A DNA stretch of 64,000 nt. It comes from Cristatella mucedo (Eukaryota > Bryozoa > Phylactolaemata > Cristatellidae). Under the pieces are notes generated by a model that was not told the origin of the DNA, did not search any database, and saw nothing but the letters and a program-made list of their open reading frames with translations. This document shows positions 63,090 to 64,000 of this stretch, piece after piece. Positions within the stretch are counted from its first letter, which is position 1, and each line of letters starts with the position of its first letter. Location of the stretch: contig WPIO01000020.1 in assembly GCA_009760855.2 (NCBI GenBank), positions 2,987,501 through 3,051,500 of the forward strand, written 5' to 3'. The translations under genes were made by a program, and so were the position numbers.

Positions 63090-63955
63090 CGTTTTCAGCC
63101 TAGACGACCACATCAGCTCCACAGTCAAATCTGCCTACTTTCAGCTACATAACATTGCTAAAATTCGGGCTTGTTTAGATAAGGATACCACGTCTAAGTT
63201 GGTCCATGCATTCGTGATATCCCGTCTCGACTTCTGCAACTCACTGCTTACTGGCCTACCGGCATGTGCGATCAGGCGATTGCAGCTGGTGCAAAACTCC
63301 GTAGCTAGGCCTGTCTGTCGTGAGCGTTGCAGTTGCCACATCACACCACTTCTCGCCGACCTGCGCTGGCTACCAGTCAAGCAACGGACTGACTTCAAGG
63401 TTTTGTCGCTCACTTTTAGGTCACTTCATTCTTTGGCTCCAGCTTATCTCTCACATCTACTCCCCCACCAGGCCAAGCATCGCACCACCCGCTTTTCGGA
63501 ATCCAACAGTTTACCAATACCTCGCACAAACCTCAAATCTTCCGGAGACCGTGCATATAATTCGTATGTTCCCAAAGCCTGGAACTCTCTCCCGACTTGC
63601 ATCAGAACATCCCCTGACTTGACCACATTTAAAAAGAATTTAAGAACACACCTATTTAGGACAGCATTTAGTGGGTCCCCGTGATTCGTCCTTCATGTGC
63701 TTATGCGTGCTGACACTGTGCATACTGTCACTAACCACATTTGCATGCTGACCCTGTGCATGTCACCCCTAACCATGTTATTCATGCTGTTTATCAAGCA
63801 CGATATTACTCACCATTCAATTGCATTTCCCTTTGCAGCAAATGTAAAGCGCCTAGAAAGAGATTGAGGGATTGAGATTGAAAAGATTGAACAATTTAAT
63901 TGAAAAGAGATTGAGACTGAGGGCGCTTTATCAAGTGCATTATTATTATTATTAT
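63090..63955 (+). mobile_element. LINE-B, longest open 3' ORF2 end, unusual tail
   Basis: Begins LDDHISSTVKSAYFQLHNIA; from 63199 to 63684 one frame is open: MVHAFVISRLDFCNSLLTGL, RRLQLVQNSVARPVCRERCS, LLADLRWLPVKQRTDFKVLS, LHSLAPAYLSHLLPHQAKHR and LRTHLFRTAFSGSP. The 3' UTR is as in the other copies, but the terminal loop carries about 50 extra bases of GATTGA-rich sequence (63866-63915) before GAGGGCGCTTTATCAAGTGC and the ATT run. Confidence 0.9.
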
Positions 63956-64000
63956 AAAACAAACCTAGCCTAATGCAAGTATGGAGTCACTACCTCCTTT

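Overview
The window is nuclear DNA from an animal: three spliced housekeeping-type genes lie in a background of old, layered non-LTR retrotransposons (LINEs), tRNA-derived SINEs and microsatellites. No operons or bacterial or viral genes are seen. The species cannot be named from the sequence. The CR1/L2-like LINE content, SINEs ending in a LINE tail, moderate GC and a sterol isomerase gene suit a non-insect invertebrate (insects and nematodes do not make sterols de novo). That placement is inference.

Genes, from joining exons by eye at GT-AG sites with phase checked at each junction: (1) BAP1, minus strand, five internal exons between 3124 and 16801 covering almost all of the UCH deubiquitinase domain with its four catalytic residues. 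The first exon and the C-terminal half were not found and the gene runs off the left edge. (2) EBP, plus strand, three exons 29993-34314, complete at 219 aa, including a 37-nt micro-exon. It encodes 3-beta-hydroxysteroid delta8-delta7 isomerase of sterol synthesis. (3) RPL31, minus strand, four coding exons 41213-43058 plus a short TOP-like 5' leader exon near 43243-43268, complete at 122 aa. Introns 1 and 2 of RPL31 each contain a structured element that reads as an H/ACA snoRNA. The two are paralogous, and their pockets match adjacent parts of 18S rRNA.

Mobile elements, with names local to this report: LINE-A (CR1/L2-like RT with FYADD; 3' end with a GTTACA..GAGATACATTACATT-type tail), LINE-B (C-terminal ORF2 signature LQLVQNSAARLVCRE; 3' stem-loop followed by (ATT)n), LINE-C (diverged relative; tail GCCTGGATAGAGATT..), SINE1 (tRNA-derived, 3' end copied from the LINE-B/C tail) and SINE2 (tRNA-derived, unrelated tail). 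More than twenty LINE-B pieces occur, most 5'-truncated, and many sit inside one another. All LINE ORFs seen are broken.

Layout: 0-17 kb BAP1 with LINE-filled introns; 17-29 kb intergenic with LINE/SINE debris; 30-34.5 kb EBP; 35-41 kb LINE-B and a long LINE-A; 41.2-43.3 kb RPL31 with snoRNAs; 43.3-64 kb intergenic, dense LINE-B, SINEs and long microsatellites, with no convincing host gene.
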